Notes: generated by a model from the sequence alone, not told the origin. Shown: positions 41,102 through 49,531, numbered from the stretch's first letter. The stretch: DNA of 64,000 bases from Rhizorhabdus phycosphaerae (GCF_011044255.1 NZ_CP049107.1:372001-436000); one strand, 5' to 3'. A program made the numbers and translations.

Positions 41102-41926
41102 ATGGCGCGGCCGCATATCGAGTTCGTGTACGCGCAGAATCTGCACTGGGTCATCAGGCCCGACGGTGCCGAGGAGAAACTGCTGAATTGGGATCCCGAG
41201 GGAACCGAACAGACGCTGATCGTGCGGTACCCGCCCGGTTTTTCGGCCGGCCCCAATCGCGTCGATGCCGAAGCCGAGGAATTTCTCGTGCTCGACGGCA
41301 CGATCGAGATCGACGGCGTTATGCGCGGCTATCATGCTTATGGGTTCCTGCCGCAAGGTTCCGGGCTCGGCTCGCGGACGACCGCAACCGGCGCGGTTCT
41401 TCTGGTGTTTCGCCACGGACGCGACGATCGCAATGCCAAGGCCGGGACAGCGGACGCTATAGCTATCGCAACGCCCGAGATGCCCTGGGACGTGTCGACC
41501 TATGATCCGAAGCTGTCTCACCTGCGGCTCGCTCGCAAGGTGCTGCGGCTTGGCCCCAATGACAGCGGCCGGACTTTCCTGCTGACGGGCATGGCGCACG
41601 GCGTGCCGACGGACGGCGCCAAGCTCGCGGCCGAGATGCACGATCATGCCGAGGAAATGTTCATGCTTCAGGGCGCGATGTGGGCGCCCGAGGGCCGGAT
41701 GGGGCCTGGCGCCTATTTCTATCGCCCGCCCGGCATCCTGCACGGACCGCATGTATCGGAGACCGGCTTTTTGCAGATCATGCGATCGCCCGGCGCAAAT
41801 GCGATCGTGACCAAGTGGAGCGACACGCCAAGTTCGCTGCCCATCGGTGCGGCATATGCCCCGGTTCTGCCGGAAGGAACGCCGGCATCCTGGGCTCGGG
41901 AGGTCGAACCCGTACCCGCCTGGTAG
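41102..41926 (+). CDS. Bicupin protein of unknown function
   Basis: A 274-residue protein with two cupin barrels. The first has GxxxxxNRVDAEAEEFLVLDG, and the second has EMHDHAEEMFML...GAYFYRPPGILHGPH, which supplies a His/Glu/His metal site typical of active cupins. Cupins include dioxygenases, isomerases and decarboxylases; the enzymatic role cannot be set here. A GAGAGGGG ribosome site lies just before ATG 41102, 17 nt after the MFS gene. It is the last gene of the box-B-driven operon and is followed by a hairpin terminator. Confidence 0.82.
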   Translation: MARPHIEFVYAQNLHWVIRPDGAEEKLLNWDPEGTEQTLIVRYPPGFSAGPNRVDAEAEEFLVLDGTIEIDGVMRGYHAYGFLPQGSGLGSRTTATGAVLLVFRHGRDDRNAKAGTADAIAIATPEMPWDVSTYDPKLSHLRLARKVLRLGPNDSGRTFLLTGMAHGVPTDGAKLAAEMHDHAEEMFMLQGAMWAPEGRMGPGAYFYRPPGILHGPHVSETGFLQIMRSPGANAIVTKWSDTPSSLPIGAAYAPVLPEGTPASWAREVEPVPAW

Positions 41927-41936
41927 CCAAACTGAA

Positions 41937-41968
41937 AAGGGCGCCCGCACTTTCGCGCAGGCGCCCTT
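41937..41968. terminator. Bidirectional intrinsic terminator
   Basis: A 9-bp stem (AAGGGCGCC / GGCGCCCTT) with a 14-nt loop lies between the convergent bicupin gene and the gene at 41989. The AAAA before the stem gives a TTTT run on the minus strand, so it probably ends transcription in both directions. Confidence 0.75.
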
Positions 41969-41988
41969 CCCTGTCCGTTCCGATCGGC

Positions 41989-42717
41989 TCAGCGGTTGAG
42001 TTCGACCAGCTCGTACCAGGTCTGCATATAGCCGCCGACGCCGCCCTGTACGAAGATCGAGTCATCGTCGGCGGTCACCCACACCTGATAAGGCGGATGC
42101 GCCTCGCCGCCGACCGAGATCATGCTCGCGTCCTCGTCGGAGAATTCATATTTGTAGCAGTCGAACGTGCCCGCCGGGACGGTCACCGTTTCCTGTCCGA
42201 CATAGGCCAGATTGATCTCCGACTTCGAGATCAATGGCGGGGTTGCGCCGCGATGGTCGGGCGATGGCAGAAAGCAGGGGAACTTGCGCTTATGCGGCCC
42301 CTTGCTGCGGTCCATCTTGCGCGTGATGTAGGCATCCGCAACGATCGGATGCGTACCGAACCCGTCGAAAGGCGCGTCGATCGGCATCGTCTGCGAGATG
42401 CGGCCGATGGAGGGGCCATAGCTTTCGCATTCCACCCTGTCTTCGTGGATGATGAACAGGCCCGCGCCCATGAACGCGTCACCGATCACGAGGCGGACGA
42501 AGCAATCCATCGGACGGTCGTTCGCATCGAGGCTGTAGGTGATGTCGCGATGCACGGTCGGGGCCGGCTCGTCGATTTCGCAGCGCGCGCGCAGGGTGCG
42601 CTTGCCGTCACTGTGCAGCGTCCAGGTGAATTCCTCGCGGCCCCGCTCTTCGCCTTCGCGGCCCGGCTTGCGCGACGTGTAGAGGATCTTGCCGCTTATC
42701 GTGCGATGCTTCTGCAC
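41989..42717 (-). CDS. Conserved-looking protein of unknown function
   Basis: A 242-residue soluble protein without a signal peptide or membrane segment. I do not recognise its family with confidence. Visible features are a polar N-terminus rich in Arg and Glu, a central DCFVRLVIGDAFMGAGLF segment, the GTFDCYKYEF stretch that resembles lipid-binding or DUF3108-like beta domains, and a C-terminal GGYMQTWYELVELNR. It is the last gene of the VOC / His-elbow hydrolase / membrane-protein operon (37 nt after the membrane protein), so it probably serves the same pathway. Confidence 0.7.
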   Translation of the reverse strand: MQKHRTISGKILYTSRKPGREGEERGREEFTWTLHSDGKRTLRARCEIDEPAPTVHRDITYSLDANDRPMDCFVRLVIGDAFMGAGLFIIHEDRVECESYGPSIGRISQTMPIDAPFDGFGTHPIVADAYITRKMDRSKGPHKRKFPCFLPSPDHRGATPPLISKSEINLAYVGQETVTVPAGTFDCYKYEFSDEDASMISVGGEAHPPYQVWVTADDDSIFVQGGVGGYMQTWYELVELNR

Positions 42718-42754
42718 TGGAAATCTCCTGGTTGTTTAGATGATTTGGTTGCGC

Positions 42755-43417
42755 TCAAACCGGCGTGGCTATCCCAAGCAGGCAGGCGATCAGGACGACG
42801 ATCCACAGCGTGATGACGGTCGGCTGGGTCACTGCGATGACCCCGGCGATGGTGCGGTCGCCTTCGGGCGTCGGCCCGTGCTCCCGCAGCGCGATGATGG
42901 CCGGGAAAAGCGGTACCAGCTGACGACGCACCAGCAGGCCGATGGAAATACAGACGGCCAGCGCGAGCAGTTTGAGGGAGATGAACAGCGGCAGCGTGAC
43001 CGCGCCAGTCAGACCCGCAACTGCGCTGCCGATGAGCCCCACCAGCACCGCATAGCGGACGGCCATGTCGACGCGCTTATAGCCCGCACCCGCCGGACCA
43101 TGTTTCAGGTGCACCGCCCAGGCGAGCGCCAGCCAGGCGAGACCCAGCACCCACACGCCGATGGCTGCCACGGCCGGTGCCTCGATCCACCCCTTGGCGA
43201 CCGCCAGGCCGAAGCCGGTGGGGAACGCCAGGATCAGGGTTGTGCGCGGCGCCATGTCGATGTTGTTGAGGATCTTCAGCGCCATCATCCGTTCGGGCAC
43301 CGAGCGCGCCGGATCGACCATGAACCGCGATCCATAGAAAGCACCGAGATCGCCACCGAGCCAGTAGATCGGGATCAGCAGGTGCAGCAGCGTCAGGAAG
43401 GAAAGCCCCAGTTCCAT
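42755..43417 (-). CDS. Small polytopic membrane protein with YWLGG motif, copy 1
   Basis: A 220-residue inner-membrane protein with about five to six helices and an N-terminal LLHLLIPIYWLGGDLGAF motif (residues 10-27). It aligns from residue 1 with the protein at 58252-58929, which has WVHIVSMVYWLGGEWGVF. The motif recalls CopD/DUF2269-type proteins with a buried His and may bind haem or metal, but this is speculative. It follows the His-elbow alpha/beta-hydrolase gene by 3 nt, so the two are probably co-translated. It might act as an electron-transfer or transport partner for the enzymes of the operon. Confidence 0.78.
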   Translation of the reverse strand: MELGLSFLTLLHLLIPIYWLGGDLGAFYGSRFMVDPARSVPERMMALKILNNIDMAPRTTLILAFPTGFGLAVAKGWIEAPAVAAIGVWVLGLAWLALAWAVHLKHGPAGAGYKRVDMAVRYAVLVGLIGSAVAGLTGAVTLPLFISLKLLALAVCISIGLLVRRQLVPLFPAIIALREHGPTPEGDRTIAGVIAVTQPTVITLWIVVLIACLLGIATPV

Positions 43418-43420
43418 CGA

Positions 43421-44263
43421 TCAGGCCAACGTGCCGAAGAAGCTGTCGATCGCCGCCTTGCGCGCTGCCCTGAAATCCTCGGCATCCAGGCGCGGAAGCT
43501 CTTCGAACTTCCCGTCGGTCAGCAGCTTCTCGAGCTCGACGCTGGAGTCATAGAGGGGATCGTTGACGGCGGCGGTCACAAGCGTGGGGCAACGGAGAAG
43601 CGGCAGGCGCTCGTCGGCGGGCCATTTGAACGCCGCGCGATAGTTGAGGTGGTAGGTCGTGCTGGCCTTCATCACCTCGGTCAGCCAGGCGTGCAGGTCG
43701 GTCGCATTGCCCAGCCCGCCGTCGCGCCGTCCGGCGCGGGTGCGGCGATACCAGGGGAAGAACAGATATTGATCGCGGCAGAACTGGAATAGCCGCATCA
43801 GATAGGCGCCATCGAGGTCCGGTTCGAACGGGAAGGCGTAGCGATCGAGCACCTCTTCCAGCTCCGCCCCCTGCATCAGGCTGACCCCATCCAGAACCAG
43901 CCCCGACACGCGCTGCGGCGCGAGGATGGCGAGTTCGGTGGCGATGGCCGCTCCGGTGTGCGATCCGTAAACGCGAACCCGGTCGAGGCCCACGGCATCG
44001 AGGAAATCCAGCATCGCTGCGGCCAGTTCGGGGACGGTCGGCTCCCGATCGAAGAGCGCGACGCTGTCGCCATTGCCGGGCGTGTCGGGCGCGAATACCC
44101 GCGCCTCTGCCGCGAAATCCTCAATGGTCCGCACCTGCTGGCGCGAACTGCCTGGCGAGGCATGCAGGATGAGCAGCGCCTCACCCGTCTCGCCTGCCTG
44201 GCGATAATGCATCTGTCCGTGCGGCAGATCGACGAACCCGCGCTTGATGGGCGTAACGGTCAT
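43421..44263 (-). CDS. Alpha/beta-hydrolase-fold protein with His at the nucleophile position
   Basis: A 280-residue alpha/beta-hydrolase-fold protein. LLILHASPGSS, FAPDTPGNGDS and the elbow VYGSHTGAAIATEL are very similar to the protein at 21334-22239. His102 replaces the catalytic serine, and no C-terminal catalytic His is seen; the chain ends DFRAARKAAIDSFFGTLA. The shared FQFCRDQYLFFPW segment (compare FNFCRDQALFFPH in the other copy) marks a specific subfamily with a conserved cap. The reaction is unknown. It lies between the VOC and YWLGG membrane protein genes. Confidence 0.86.
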   Translation of the reverse strand: MTVTPIKRGFVDLPHGQMHYRQAGETGEALLILHASPGSSRQQVRTIEDFAAEARVFAPDTPGNGDSVALFDREPTVPELAAAMLDFLDAVGLDRVRVYGSHTGAAIATELAILAPQRVSGLVLDGVSLMQGAELEEVLDRYAFPFEPDLDGAYLMRLFQFCRDQYLFFPWYRRTRAGRRDGGLGNATDLHAWLTEVMKASTTYHLNYRAAFKWPADERLPLLRCPTLVTAAVNDPLYDSSVELEKLLTDGKFEELPRLDAEDFRAARKAAIDSFFGTLA

Positions 44264-45153
44264 CAGAGTTCCCCGCCTTCGACGACCTCAAGCAGCGCCC
44301 CTTCAGGAGTCGTCAACACGCCCGTCCGGCGCCCGCCATAAACTGCCCCGGCGCGGACCACCGGCGCGCTCGACCAATGGCTTTCGAGGCGATCGAAGTC
44401 GGGGTACACCATCGTGGTGATGGCGACACCGGGCGGCAGAGCGCCTTCGTGACGTGGGCGCTCGGTTGCCGCATCCGGATATTGATCGAGTTCGAGGAAG
44501 ACCTGCCCTCCTCCGCGCGCCGTCGTCAGTTCGATCTTGGTCGTTTCAGGAAGGCCGAACGCCTTCTCGATCATCGAATAGCGGATCGCAACGGGGTCGA
44601 TCATCGGAAGGTCAAGCACGTCCTTCACCCATTGCGCCGTCTTGCGCAGGTCGGGACAGGCCAGCACCATGATGAAGGGGCGGTCGATCAGCGATTGTGG
44701 CTGCGGCAGGCCGGTATCCGGTCCCGGCTGCAGAATCTGCGTGAGGTAGACGGTTTCCAGGTCGGCCCCGCGGACCTGCATGGGCTTGACCGTCGCGAAG
44801 CCGTCGAGCGGCTTGGGTGGGCCGATGACCTCGAACGGGCTCTGCAGCATCTTCGCGTTCACCGCCTCGACGTCGGTCACGCAGAGTTCGATGGCGGCCC
44901 ATCCATAGGTCCGGATCGGCAGATAGTCCGGTACCGGATCGCCTTCGACGAAGCGCAGAAAGACCTCCGCGCCTGACGCCGGCTGCAACACTGCATAAGA
45001 ACGGTTCGCGCTGGCGGGAGCATCCCATGCTGCCGCCAGATCGGACGGCACTTCGCCCCGCTCGACAGTGCGATAGTCCATCCAACTTTCGTAGCGAGCG
45101 ATGGCATTGTCGAGATCGGCGACGACGTGCGTGGCGCACTTCAGTAAGGTCAT
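44263..45153 (-). CDS. VOC-superfamily protein, two-domain (paralogue of 26656-27612)
   Basis: A 296-residue VOC-fold protein. It starts TLLKCATHVVADLDNAIARYE and has a second half beginning FIMVLACPDLRKTAQW, giving two glyoxalase-like modules. No clear set of metal ligands was placed. Its ATG at 45153 is preceded by box C at 30 nt, making it the first gene of a four-gene operon (VOC, His-elbow hydrolase, YWLGG membrane protein, unknown protein). A ring-cleaving, isomerising or C-C lyase role is possible. TGATG overlap with the next gene indicates coupling. Confidence 0.78.
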   Translation of the reverse strand: MTLLKCATHVVADLDNAIARYESWMDYRTVERGEVPSDLAAAWDAPASANRSYAVLQPASGAEVFLRFVEGDPVPDYLPIRTYGWAAIELCVTDVEAVNAKMLQSPFEVIGPPKPLDGFATVKPMQVRGADLETVYLTQILQPGPDTGLPQPQSLIDRPFIMVLACPDLRKTAQWVKDVLDLPMIDPVAIRYSMIEKAFGLPETTKIELTTARGGGQVFLELDQYPDAATERPRHEGALPPGVAITTMVYPDFDRLESHWSSAPVVRAGAVYGGRRTGVLTTPEGALLEVVEGGEL

Positions 45154-45182
45154 TGCGAGTCCCCCGCTGTATCGACTTTAAA

Positions 45183-45199
45183 TGATATAATGATAATAC
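45183..45199 (-). promoter_or_regulatory. AT-rich operator box C upstream of the VOC operon
   Basis: On the minus strand this reads GTATTATCATTATATCA. After removal of one T it matches box B at 14 of 16 positions. It lies in the 58-nt gap between the MmgE-like gene and the VOC gene, so the VOC operon probably has its own regulated promoter. Confidence 0.5.
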
Positions 45200-45211
45200 A
45201 AATACAAGCGT

Positions 45212-46588
45212 TTATGCGATCACGCCGCTGCGTCGGATTGCCGCGAGCGCATCCGGCTCCCGCTCGAGCCCTCGCACCGTTTGACCGAGCGTGTCATGCG
45301 CGTCGGGCAACGCCGAAAATCTGAAGCAATCCAGCGCCTTTGCCGCATGCTGCGCATCGCTCAACGGCCATGCCGGGGACCCGAATTGCGCCGTGACGCC
45401 CTGGACGAGTTCGCGCCCGTCCTTGGTGCGCGCAACGGCGCGTGCAGGGACGAACGCCGCCATGTCCGGATTGCCGTCGGCGACGACGCTTATGCGCTCG
45501 GCCAGTGCCAGCACGTCCTGATCGTTCAGCGCCTCATCGGTAAAGTCGGTCAGCGATACCGTCCCGCGCAGCAAAGTCACGGCGACCAGATATTGCATGC
45601 ATAAGCGTGCATAGCCCGGCTCCATGCCCATGTACGCCGGGCGCCCGACGAGGCGATGGATGAGCGGTGGTGCATGATAGGCGAAGCTTTCGAGATTGTC
45701 GGCTGTGAGCCCCTGCTTGTCGCGCAACTGCTGCGCCGCAACGATCCCGCCATGCCCTGCCCGTCCGGTCGGAAAGGGCTTCCAGCTGACTTCGCTGATC
45801 CGGTGCCCCTGCCCCAACTGGGCGAGCGCCGGAGCGAGCGCCTCGCGATCCTCCATCAGCGCGAAATAGCCGAAGGGCCCATCCAAAGGATGCGAAACGC
45901 CCGGCATGCCGCTGCGGGCGAGGTCGATGGCCAGCAGGCTGCCGCGCGCCGCATTGGCCACCTGCAACGGCAATGCAGGCTTGCCCTCGACATGGGCCTG
46001 CATCGTCCCCGATACCAGCGCCAGGGCGTGACCGAAGGCATCGAGCGCCTGTGCCCGTGGCATGGTGCGGAGCGCCGCTATCGCGGCAACGCACCCGAAG
46101 ATACCGGCGGTCGCGGGGCGGAAGAATTTGAGCGCGCCGGGCGCAGCGATGCCCAGCGTCACCGCCACGTCGACCCCCGCGACGATCGCCGTCAGGAACC
46201 GTTCGCCATCGACCGTTTCGCCGCGGGCGGCCTCGGCCAGCAGGGCCGCGAGCACCGTTGCCATAGGGTGCAGGACGGCGGGTTCATGAACGCAGTCGAA
46301 CTCCTGCCCGTGGATCTGGAAGGCATTGACGAAGGCTGCCGATGCGGCGGGCAAGCGAATGTCGGGGCGGCCAAGCACGCCTGCATCGTCACCTCGTCCC
46401 CATCCTTGCGCGATCGCCAGCACCGCGTCGGCGTGCGCAGCATTGCGGCCCGCAACGCCCACGGCCAACGAGTCGTGCAGAAAGATCTTCGCCCGCTGCC
46501 GGGCATCTTCGGGGATGCCGGCCCATCGCAGCGACAGCGCCTGATCGATGAGCGCATGCGCCGGATTGGGAGCGTCGGGGGTGGCCAT
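45212..46588 (-). CDS. MmgE/PrpD-family dehydratase-like protein
   Basis: A 458-residue MmgE/PrpD-family protein. The all-helical N-terminal domain has FLHDSLAVGVAGR and FVNAFQIHGQEFDCVHEPAVLHP, the conserved DxDxxH-like active-site stretch. The C-terminal half has EVSWKPFPTGRAGHG. Known members are 2-methylcitrate dehydratase, cis-aconitate decarboxylase (IrgI) and iminodisuccinate epimerase, all acting on branched or substituted tricarboxylates or dicarboxylates. It is the third gene of an operon with a HapK-like protein and an SDR. Together with the LeuCD-like genes further on it suggests handling of branched di- or tricarboxylates (inference). Confidence 0.9.
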   Translation of the reverse strand: MATPDAPNPAHALIDQALSLRWAGIPEDARQRAKIFLHDSLAVGVAGRNAAHADAVLAIAQGWGRGDDAGVLGRPDIRLPAASAAFVNAFQIHGQEFDCVHEPAVLHPMATVLAALLAEAARGETVDGERFLTAIVAGVDVAVTLGIAAPGALKFFRPATAGIFGCVAAIAALRTMPRAQALDAFGHALALVSGTMQAHVEGKPALPLQVANAARGSLLAIDLARSGMPGVSHPLDGPFGYFALMEDREALAPALAQLGQGHRISEVSWKPFPTGRAGHGGIVAAQQLRDKQGLTADNLESFAYHAPPLIHRLVGRPAYMGMEPGYARLCMQYLVAVTLLRGTVSLTDFTDEALNDQDVLALAERISVVADGNPDMAAFVPARAVARTKDGRELVQGVTAQFGSPAWPLSDAQHAAKALDCFRFSALPDAHDTLGQTVRGLEREPDALAAIRRSGVIA

Positions 46589-46590
46589 AT

Positions 46591-47412
46591 TCAGTGCGGC
46601 TCCTCACCCCCGGAGACGTTCATGCTTTCGCCGGTGATGTAGGAGGCTTCGGGGGAGCAGAGGAAGGCCACGGCATTGGCGGTATCCTCGGGCAAACCGG
46701 GGCGACCGAGCGGAATGCGCGCTGCCATATTCTTCAGATATTGTTCGACGCTGATGCCCTGGACTGCGGCAAAGTGCTCGTTCTGCCATTTGCCCAGTCC
46801 GGTCGTGACATGGTTGGGGCAGACATTGTTCACGGTGATGCCGTGGGCTCCGAGCTCGATCGAGGCCGAGCGCACCAGTCCAACCAGGCCATGTTTCGAT
46901 GCGGTGTAAGCCTGTGCGTGCATGAAGCCTGACTTCGCGGCCTGGCTCGCGATGTTGATGATGCGTCCGCCGCGGCCTTGCGCAATCATCACCTCCGCCG
47001 CCGCCTGCAGGCCGAACCAGGCCCCGGTCAGGTTCACGTCGATAACCGCGCGCCAGTCACTGGGCGAGACTTCCCCCAATGGTTTCATGATGTAGCCGAT
47101 GCCGGCATTGTTCACCCAAATATCGAGCCCGCCATGCGCGGATACGGCATGCGCCGCCAGCGCCTGGACTTGATCCGGATCGCGCACGTCGCAGCAGAAA
47201 GTCGATGCCGCACCCGGCATCGAATCGGCCACGTCACGCATCTCCGCCTCGGCGCCGATCATCGCATCGGGCGTCGCCGAATCGCGCGAGCCGCCGATGT
47301 CCGCGATCACGACGGTTGCGCCTTCTTCCGAAAGGCGCCGTGCAATCGCCTCGCCCAGACCGTGCCTGCGGCCCGATCCGGTGATCACCGCAACCTTGCC
47401 GGCGAACTTCAT
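46591..47412 (-). CDS. Short-chain dehydrogenase/reductase (SDR)
   Basis: A 273-residue classical SDR. The cofactor loop is TGSGRRHGLGEAIA, followed by the NNAG motif and the active-site Ser/Tyr/Lys in NIASQAAKSG...AYTASKHG. The ADIGG acidic residue after beta-2 favours NAD over NADP. It oxidises an alcohol or reduces a ketone of unknown identity. It overlaps the HapK-like gene by 4 nt upstream and precedes the MmgE-like gene by 2 nt. Confidence 0.94.
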   Translation of the reverse strand: MKFAGKVAVITGSGRRHGLGEAIARRLSEEGATVVIADIGGSRDSATPDAMIGAEAEMRDVADSMPGAASTFCCDVRDPDQVQALAAHAVSAHGGLDIWVNNAGIGYIMKPLGEVSPSDWRAVIDVNLTGAWFGLQAAAEVMIAQGRGGRIINIASQAAKSGFMHAQAYTASKHGLVGLVRSASIELGAHGITVNNVCPNHVTTGLGKWQNEHFAAVQGISVEQYLKNMAARIPLGRPGLPEDTANAVAFLCSPEASYITGESMNVSGGEEPH

Positions 47413-47717
47413 GCTTCCACCTCCTCGGTGGTTAGGAAGGTGACGTCGACCATGTTGTTGAACGCGGCTGCCACCTCGCCCATCGCGGCCGTCGAAACGT
47501 CCTTTTCGAACTGCGCCATATCGGCGACGTCGAGCACCTCGATATAGCCGAAGGGCGGCTTGGCATCGCTCCCCAGCACACCGGTGGTACGGAAAACGCG
47601 AAAACTGGCGATCGACGGCAAGGCGTTGACCGTCGGAATATCGGTGCTGCGCGCCCAGGCGAGGTAATCCTCTTCCGAGACGCCGGATTTCAGGTTGAAC
47701 ACTGCGAAAATATGCAT
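47409..47717 (-). CDS. HapK/RedY-like small alpha-beta barrel protein
   Basis: A 102-residue protein of the ferredoxin-like dimeric barrel (DABB) type. The start HIFAVFNLKSGVSEEDYLAWA and the PSIASFRVFRTTG and YIEVLDVADMAQFEKD segments match the HapK/RedY family known from prodiginine and related clusters. Members are small ligand-binding or isomerase-like proteins. It is the first gene of the HapK/SDR/MmgE operon and is divergent from the methyltransferase gene, with box D in between. Confidence 0.75.
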   Translation of the reverse strand: MHIFAVFNLKSGVSEEDYLAWARSTDIPTVNALPSIASFRVFRTTGVLGSDAKPPFGYIEVLDVADMAQFEKDVSTAAMGEVAAAFNNMVDVTFLTTEEVEA

Positions 47718-47788
47718 CGATCTGTCCTTCTTACCGTCTGCCGGTCAGTCCGGTTCTTGAACCTTGCATCGTCACACGCGTCAATATA

Positions 47789-47805
47789 GCATATGAATAT
47801 AACAA
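47789..47805. promoter_or_regulatory. AT-rich operator box D between HapK operon and methyltransferase
   Basis: GCATATGAATATAACAA matches box A at 15 of 17 positions, including the whole AATATAACAA 3' half. It lies in the 100-bp divergent gap, 72 nt from the HapK-like start and 12 nt from the likely GTG start of the methyltransferase, so it could control both units. Confidence 0.6.
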
Positions 47806-47817
47806 ATGAGGAAGGCC

Positions 47818-49071
47818 GTGATCTCTTCATCAGACACCCCGTCTCCCGCAGGGGAAACCCCCGTCGCGAACGACCCTAGCGCCGGCTATGAGGGGCCGCC
47901 CGACTATCGCGTGATTGGCCGCCACGCGGTTTTCCCGCAGACCAGCCATGACGAGATCGAGCGGATCAATTTCCTCGCCCAGATGAACCGCCATCTGGCC
48001 GCGCGCGTGGTCCCCGGGGTGAAGGCGGCGTTCGACACCCGGGTCGTGCCGGCGTTCGAGGCGCAGCATGGCCGTGCGATGGCCGACAGGCACGAGGCCC
48101 GCCGCGCGCTTCTGGAAGATCCTGCCTTCCAGACCTGGTCGGCTCTTCGCCGCATGACGATGGAACAGCGCCAGCAGGCCGGCCGCTGGACCGCGCTACG
48201 CCAGCGCGAACAGCTGAATGCAGTGGCCCATGCGCTGACCGAGGGCGACCAGCGGCTGTCGCTCGATCCTTCGCTGCCGATCCCGCGCTATGTTTCTGCG
48301 GTGGATCATCACTGCATGCCCGGAAGCTACCACAGCGAATATTTCCCGGGCGATGTCGTCAACGGCGCCAATTACGACCATGGCGGCTTCGTCACCACGG
48401 GCGGCCTGCTCGGCAAATATAGCGATGGCGGCGGCCATGCCGTGGTCAAATGGGTCCGGCGCAATCTGCCCGATTTCAAGCCGCAGAAGATCCTCGAAAT
48501 CGGCGGCACCGTCGGCCACTCCTCCCTCCCTTTGGCGCAGGCCTTCCCCGAAGCGGAGATGACGATCGTCGATCTGGGTGCGCCGGTGCTCCGTTATGGC
48601 CTCGCCCGGGCCAAGTCGCTCGGCGTGGACAATATCAGCTTCGTACAGGCCAGCGGCGAGGATCTGTCGATCTATCCCGATGCCAGCTTCGACTGGATCC
48701 AGACGACGATGTTCCTGCACGAACTGTCGACCAAGGCGCTGCGCGCGATCTTCGCCGAGACGCGCCGTCTGCTGAAGCCCGGTGGCATCGTGCTGCACGT
48801 CGAGCAGCCGCAATATGCGCCCGACATGCCGCTGTTCGAGCAGGCGATGCGCGACTGGGATGCGTTCTACAACAATGAGCCCTTCTGGAGCCGCATGCAC
48901 GAGATGGATCTCGACGCCGAGATGGTCGCGGCGGGCTTCGACGCGGACAAGCTCATCCATGGCGGCGTCACCGGCGTGGTCGATCGCGAACTTTTCCCGG
49001 ATGCGGAAGAGGATGATACCGAAGATTATGGCCGCAAGGCGGCCTGGCACGTGATCGGAGCCGTCGCATGA
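47818..49071 (+). CDS. SAM-dependent methyltransferase with N-terminal helical domain, copy 1
   Basis: A 417-residue protein. The C-terminal half is a class I methyltransferase: motif I ILEIGGTVGHSS (about 225-236), acidic Asp252 after strand 2, QASGEDL, FDWIQTTMFLHEL and LLKPGGIVLHVEQPQ. The N-terminal 200 residues form a domain of their own with WSALRRMTMEQRQQAGR and a conserved GANYDHGGFVTTGGLLG...DGGGHAVV stretch. The same architecture occurs at 59331-60563. GTG 47818 with GAGGAA upstream is preferred; ATG 47806 would overlap box D. It is coupled (ATGA) to a small helical protein. The methyl acceptor is unknown. Confidence 0.87.
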   Translation: MISSSDTPSPAGETPVANDPSAGYEGPPDYRVIGRHAVFPQTSHDEIERINFLAQMNRHLAARVVPGVKAAFDTRVVPAFEAQHGRAMADRHEARRALLEDPAFQTWSALRRMTMEQRQQAGRWTALRQREQLNAVAHALTEGDQRLSLDPSLPIPRYVSAVDHHCMPGSYHSEYFPGDVVNGANYDHGGFVTTGGLLGKYSDGGGHAVVKWVRRNLPDFKPQKILEIGGTVGHSSLPLAQAFPEAEMTIVDLGAPVLRYGLARAKSLGVDNISFVQASGEDLSIYPDASFDWIQTTMFLHELSTKALRAIFAETRRLLKPGGIVLHVEQPQYAPDMPLFEQAMRDWDAFYNNEPFWSRMHEMDLDAEMVAAGFDADKLIHGGVTGVVDRELFPDAEEDDTEDYGRKAAWHVIGAVA

Positions 49072-49427
49072 GCTTTTCCGATGCCCTCGCCGGAGCCGGC
49101 GCCAAGCCTGCGGGCAAGCGCCCCTATTTCCTCGAGCCCCAGGTCGAGCGCGTCCTGGCGATCACGATGTCGATCGCGCAGGAACTCGCGGTCGTCCGCC
49201 AGCGCAATGACACGCTCGAGCGCCTGCTGCTGTCCAAGGGCGTGCTGACGCAAGGCGAGATCGACGCCTATGTGCCGGATCGCGGCGCATCGGCGGAGCG
49301 CCAGATGTGGAACCAGGAATTCATCGCCCGCATCCTCCGCATCGTCCAGCAGGAGAACGAGGCCGTGACTACGTCTCACGACGTTGCCTCGGGCGACGTG
49401 GGCGAAGAGCTGGCGCGCGACGGATGA
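49068..49427 (+). CDS. Small helical partner protein of the methyltransferase, copy 1
   Basis: A 119-residue protein of unknown function, predicted largely helical with coiled-coil character around ELAVVRQRNDTLERLLLSKG. It is clearly related to the 119-residue protein at 58975-59334. Shared positions include ELAVxRxRxDTxERLL, GxLxxGxI and IARxxRxxQQExEA. Both copies follow a methyltransferase gene with the same 4-nt overlap, so the small protein is probably an obligate partner or regulatory subunit. No known family was recognised. Confidence 0.82.
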   Translation: MSFSDALAGAGAKPAGKRPYFLEPQVERVLAITMSIAQELAVVRQRNDTLERLLLSKGVLTQGEIDAYVPDRGASAERQMWNQEFIARILRIVQQENEAVTTSHDVASGDVGEELARDG

Positions 49428-49506
49428 CCGCATTGGCTGTGCCGGGCGCTGCATTGCCCGACAGCCGGATAAGGCCGGAGCAAGCCGACATGTCTCCGCG
49501 CCCTTT

Positions 49507-49531
49507 TTGACATATTTCAATACCAATTGAC
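49507..49531 (+). promoter_or_regulatory. Weak AT-rich box E upstream of the FAD-oxidase operon
   Basis: TTGACA at 49507-49512 is followed by TATTTCAATACCAATTGAC. The TTGACATA start equals that of the box A promoter, and TCAATA is shared, but overall similarity to boxes A-D is low. It lies about 50-70 nt before the FAD-oxidase start. Confidence 0.35.
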
